From the NCBI GenBank assembly GCA_033675265.1, contig JAUJYZ010000928.1, positions 62,001 to 126,000 on the forward strand: a stretch of DNA of 64,000 nt, in the 5' to 3' direction. Every line of letters begins with the position of its first letter. Positions within the stretch are counted from its first letter, which is position 1. Of the stretch, positions 62,158-64,000 are shown in pieces. The stretch comes from Actinostola sp. cb2023. Its lineage: Eukaryota; Cnidaria; Anthozoa; Actiniaria; Actinostolidae. Below the pieces are notes generated by a model. It was given only the letters and a program-made list of their open reading frames with translations. It was not told where the DNA came from and did no database searches. The position numbers were made by a program, and so were the translations under genes.

Positions 62158-63763
62158 CCAGCGCGAAATATGTACCACAGTGAATATATATGTGTATTTA
62201 TATAGCAAGAACTTTGCTTTGGAAGAAAAGAAATATCTCACTTGCGGGACCACGATATCGAGGGCGAAGACATAGCGGATCAGTCGTGATGCAATACTCC
62301 AGTTTCGCGTTGTTTAGAGATGACCGCTGTCCTTGACAAAAGACGCATTTGTACAGGGTTAGCCTCGATTCAGAAAACAGTCCGTGCAATTAATTCAAAA
62401 ATGTTTCTATTGCTTCATGTCAACATTTTTTCGTGTTCTTGTTGATATTTGTGAATAATTTACACTGACTCGAGGCTAACCCTGTACAAATGCGTCTGAT
62501 GTCAATAAGTACAGCGGTTTTACAACGGGATCTGTGAACGCGAAAAGGAACTATAAAGATGTACAATATACAATAGAGATGTTTCGTGTGCTATCCGGAC
62601 GCAAATTCGGTATCTATAATAACATTTTTATAATCAACTTTATTTGTTGAGGATAGTACGTAATTTTAATTACGTAAAATATAACTGCAAAACTCGTGGC
62701 CCTCTATATATATCTACAATAAACAGCATTTTAAACTCAGGCATTCCACAGGAAGCCCGAGTAATATGTATCAGGATTTCGCAGGGCTACATTTACGATC
62801 CTGAAAATAGAAAATAAAGAGACGCGGATCGCAGCCAGTTTAGCGCTCATGCAGACCACGTGATCAGAATGACGTCATCATACCCAATAACCAGACACGA
62901 GGGAAATTATTGGCGGCATTTTAGTACAATTTACAATTGCGGGATTTTATAATTGTAAAGACTAGAGATTGTATTTATATAAACTGGAACATGGGAATAC
63001 TCCGTTCTAATAGACGGCTAAAATATTATTGGTTGAAATAAATAGAAAGTCATTGAGGTGGTTGCTTGTTGTATTAGATAGAACCCCACTATCTTGAGCC
63101 GGTTCTACTATGCACAGCTCAGCAGGGCATGCGCAAAGTGCGTCATCTCAGTATACTTCATTAATGCCCCTTGCTTACCGACAGAATTGCTAAGCTTTTC
63201 ATATTCTCCTACCGATCACTAAGAGCCTGCAGTTTTGGGTTTTAAAACTCTTAAAGAAATCCAGTAGTCAAAGGTATTTAAGAGAAATATCAGTTACTAA
63301 TCTTAATCAGTTGTGACGATCTTATCAACCAAGGTAAACCCGCATTGCATCGACGGCAGGTTTTTCTTTGTATTTCGAGTTTTCTTTTTCGTCTTTCCTT
63401 TGATACGGGATCATGGAGGGGTGGGACAGTGACCTTTCACTCCATGCACAGAAATCCCAGCAGTCTAAACAAGAATATCTCAAATTTGATGTCTCTTAAA
63501 TATATATTCAAATAATATTTGAGAACTTGGGACCTTCGCCTTCAATGAGCAAAATTATTATGTAAAAATTTTCCCGCCAAATAATGTCCAGCGCACATGT
63601 TTCCCATGATGCAACATGATGTACTCGTGTCCAGACCCTATGCGTCACTCACGGTGCACTTCTTCAGCCGTCAACTCCAGAAATGTGTACACTCTTCCCT
63701 TTTATTTACCTCTAATGATGTAAAACTTTGCAAACTTTGGCGTGTGTTCCCTTGACATACAAC
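62158..63763. other. Intergenic between TMEM62 and SRBD1
   Basis: Holds the second copy of the 260-bp repeat (62292-62553), a GGAAGCCCGAG word (about 62753) and a pogo-like AGAACCCCACTATCTTGAG word (about 63080). The SRBD1 promoter must be near its end. No other gene seen. Confidence 0.55.
62292..62553. mobile_element. 260-bp repeat, copy 2 of 2 (inverted)
   Basis: Reverse complement of 25855-26114, with near-identity across CGCATTTGTACAGGGTTAGC and TTTTTTCGTGTTCTTGTTGA. Confidence 0.85.
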
Positions 63764-63963
63764 ATGGCCAGTGCACAAGGAGCAAGGGATGCTTCTCTAG
63801 TCGCTCAACGACTGAAACTCGAGGAAGAAACGGTTCGTCAAGTCATTTCACTGCTTGACGATGAAAACACTGTACCTTTCATAGCTCGCTATCGCAAAGA
63901 ACAAACTAAGGGACTTGATCCCACGGTACTTAGACAAATAGAGGCTTTACATATACAGCAAAG
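63764..63963 (+). CDS. SRBD1: SRBD1 (S1/Tex-like) first exon, partial
   Basis: The exon starts MASAQGARD and runs to a donor AG|GTAAAT in phase 2; the gene continues beyond the window. VISLLDDENTVPFIARYRKE, followed by TKGLD, is the N-terminal signature of the Tex/SRBD1 family (helix-rich domain preceding YqgF and S1 domains). Bacterial Tex acts in transcription and RNA metabolism; animal SRBD1 is poorly studied. The ATG at 63764 is preferred over the in-frame one at 63728. Confidence 0.8.
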
Positions 63964-64000
63964 GTAAATGTCCATTCAATAGACATTCATTCTGCATTGA

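Overview
The window is nuclear DNA of an animal. It is AT-rich, its genes are split into many small exons with GT-AG introns, and it carries very many short inverted-repeat transposons and tandem repeats. The conserved genes (PTK7, DPF/BAF45, TMEM62, NPC2, SRBD1) are metazoan. The short introns, the abundant MITEs and a KDZ-type transposase gene with CxC cysteine clusters suggest a non-bilaterian such as a sponge or a cnidarian. That placement is inference; nothing here fixes the species.

Layout. (1) 1-1.65 kb is a large minisatellite. (2) 4.0-9.3 kb (+) is a ten-exon gene for a P-loop ATPase of unknown role, with a 10-residue repeat region and a Tudor-like C-terminus. (3) 11.75-15.83 kb (-) is a convergent nine-exon gene joining CxC5/CxC6-like cysteine clusters to a KDZ transposase core. 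(4) 16.6-25.4 kb (+) holds two tandem NPC2 genes with identical exon phases and E-box/CCAAT promoters. (5) 27.3-32.7 kb (-) is a DPF/BAF45 (requiem) gene of the SWI/SNF complex, head-to-head with (6) a carbohydrate sulfotransferase at 33.8-34.9 kb (+) that is followed by a 24-bp minisatellite. (7) 38.6-51.7 kb (-) is a full PTK7 pseudokinase receptor gene (signal peptide, seven Ig domains, transmembrane segment, kinase domain), head-to-head with (8) TMEM62 at 53.4-62.2 kb (+), fourteen exons and 639 codons. (9) The window ends in the first exon of SRBD1 (+).

I built exon models by joining open segments at GT-AG sites and checking that phases add up. PTK7, TMEM62, both NPC2 genes, the KDZ gene and the ATPase gene close exactly. 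The DPF gene closes only if one base in an AAA run is discounted, and its last exon was not found. The genes share no evident pathway. NPC2 (lysosomal sterol transfer), PTK7 (planar polarity and Wnt signalling), DPF (chromatin remodelling), the sulfotransferase (Golgi glycan sulfation), TMEM62 (a membrane metallophosphoesterase) and SRBD1 (S1/Tex nucleic-acid binding) look like ordinary neighbours.

The unusual material is the accessory DNA: about 25 MITE-like inverted repeats, several with clear target-site duplications and some nested, and about nine minisatellites, most of them in introns. The least familiar part is the 4-16 kb region, with the repeat-bearing ATPase gene facing the intron-rich KDZ-derived gene.
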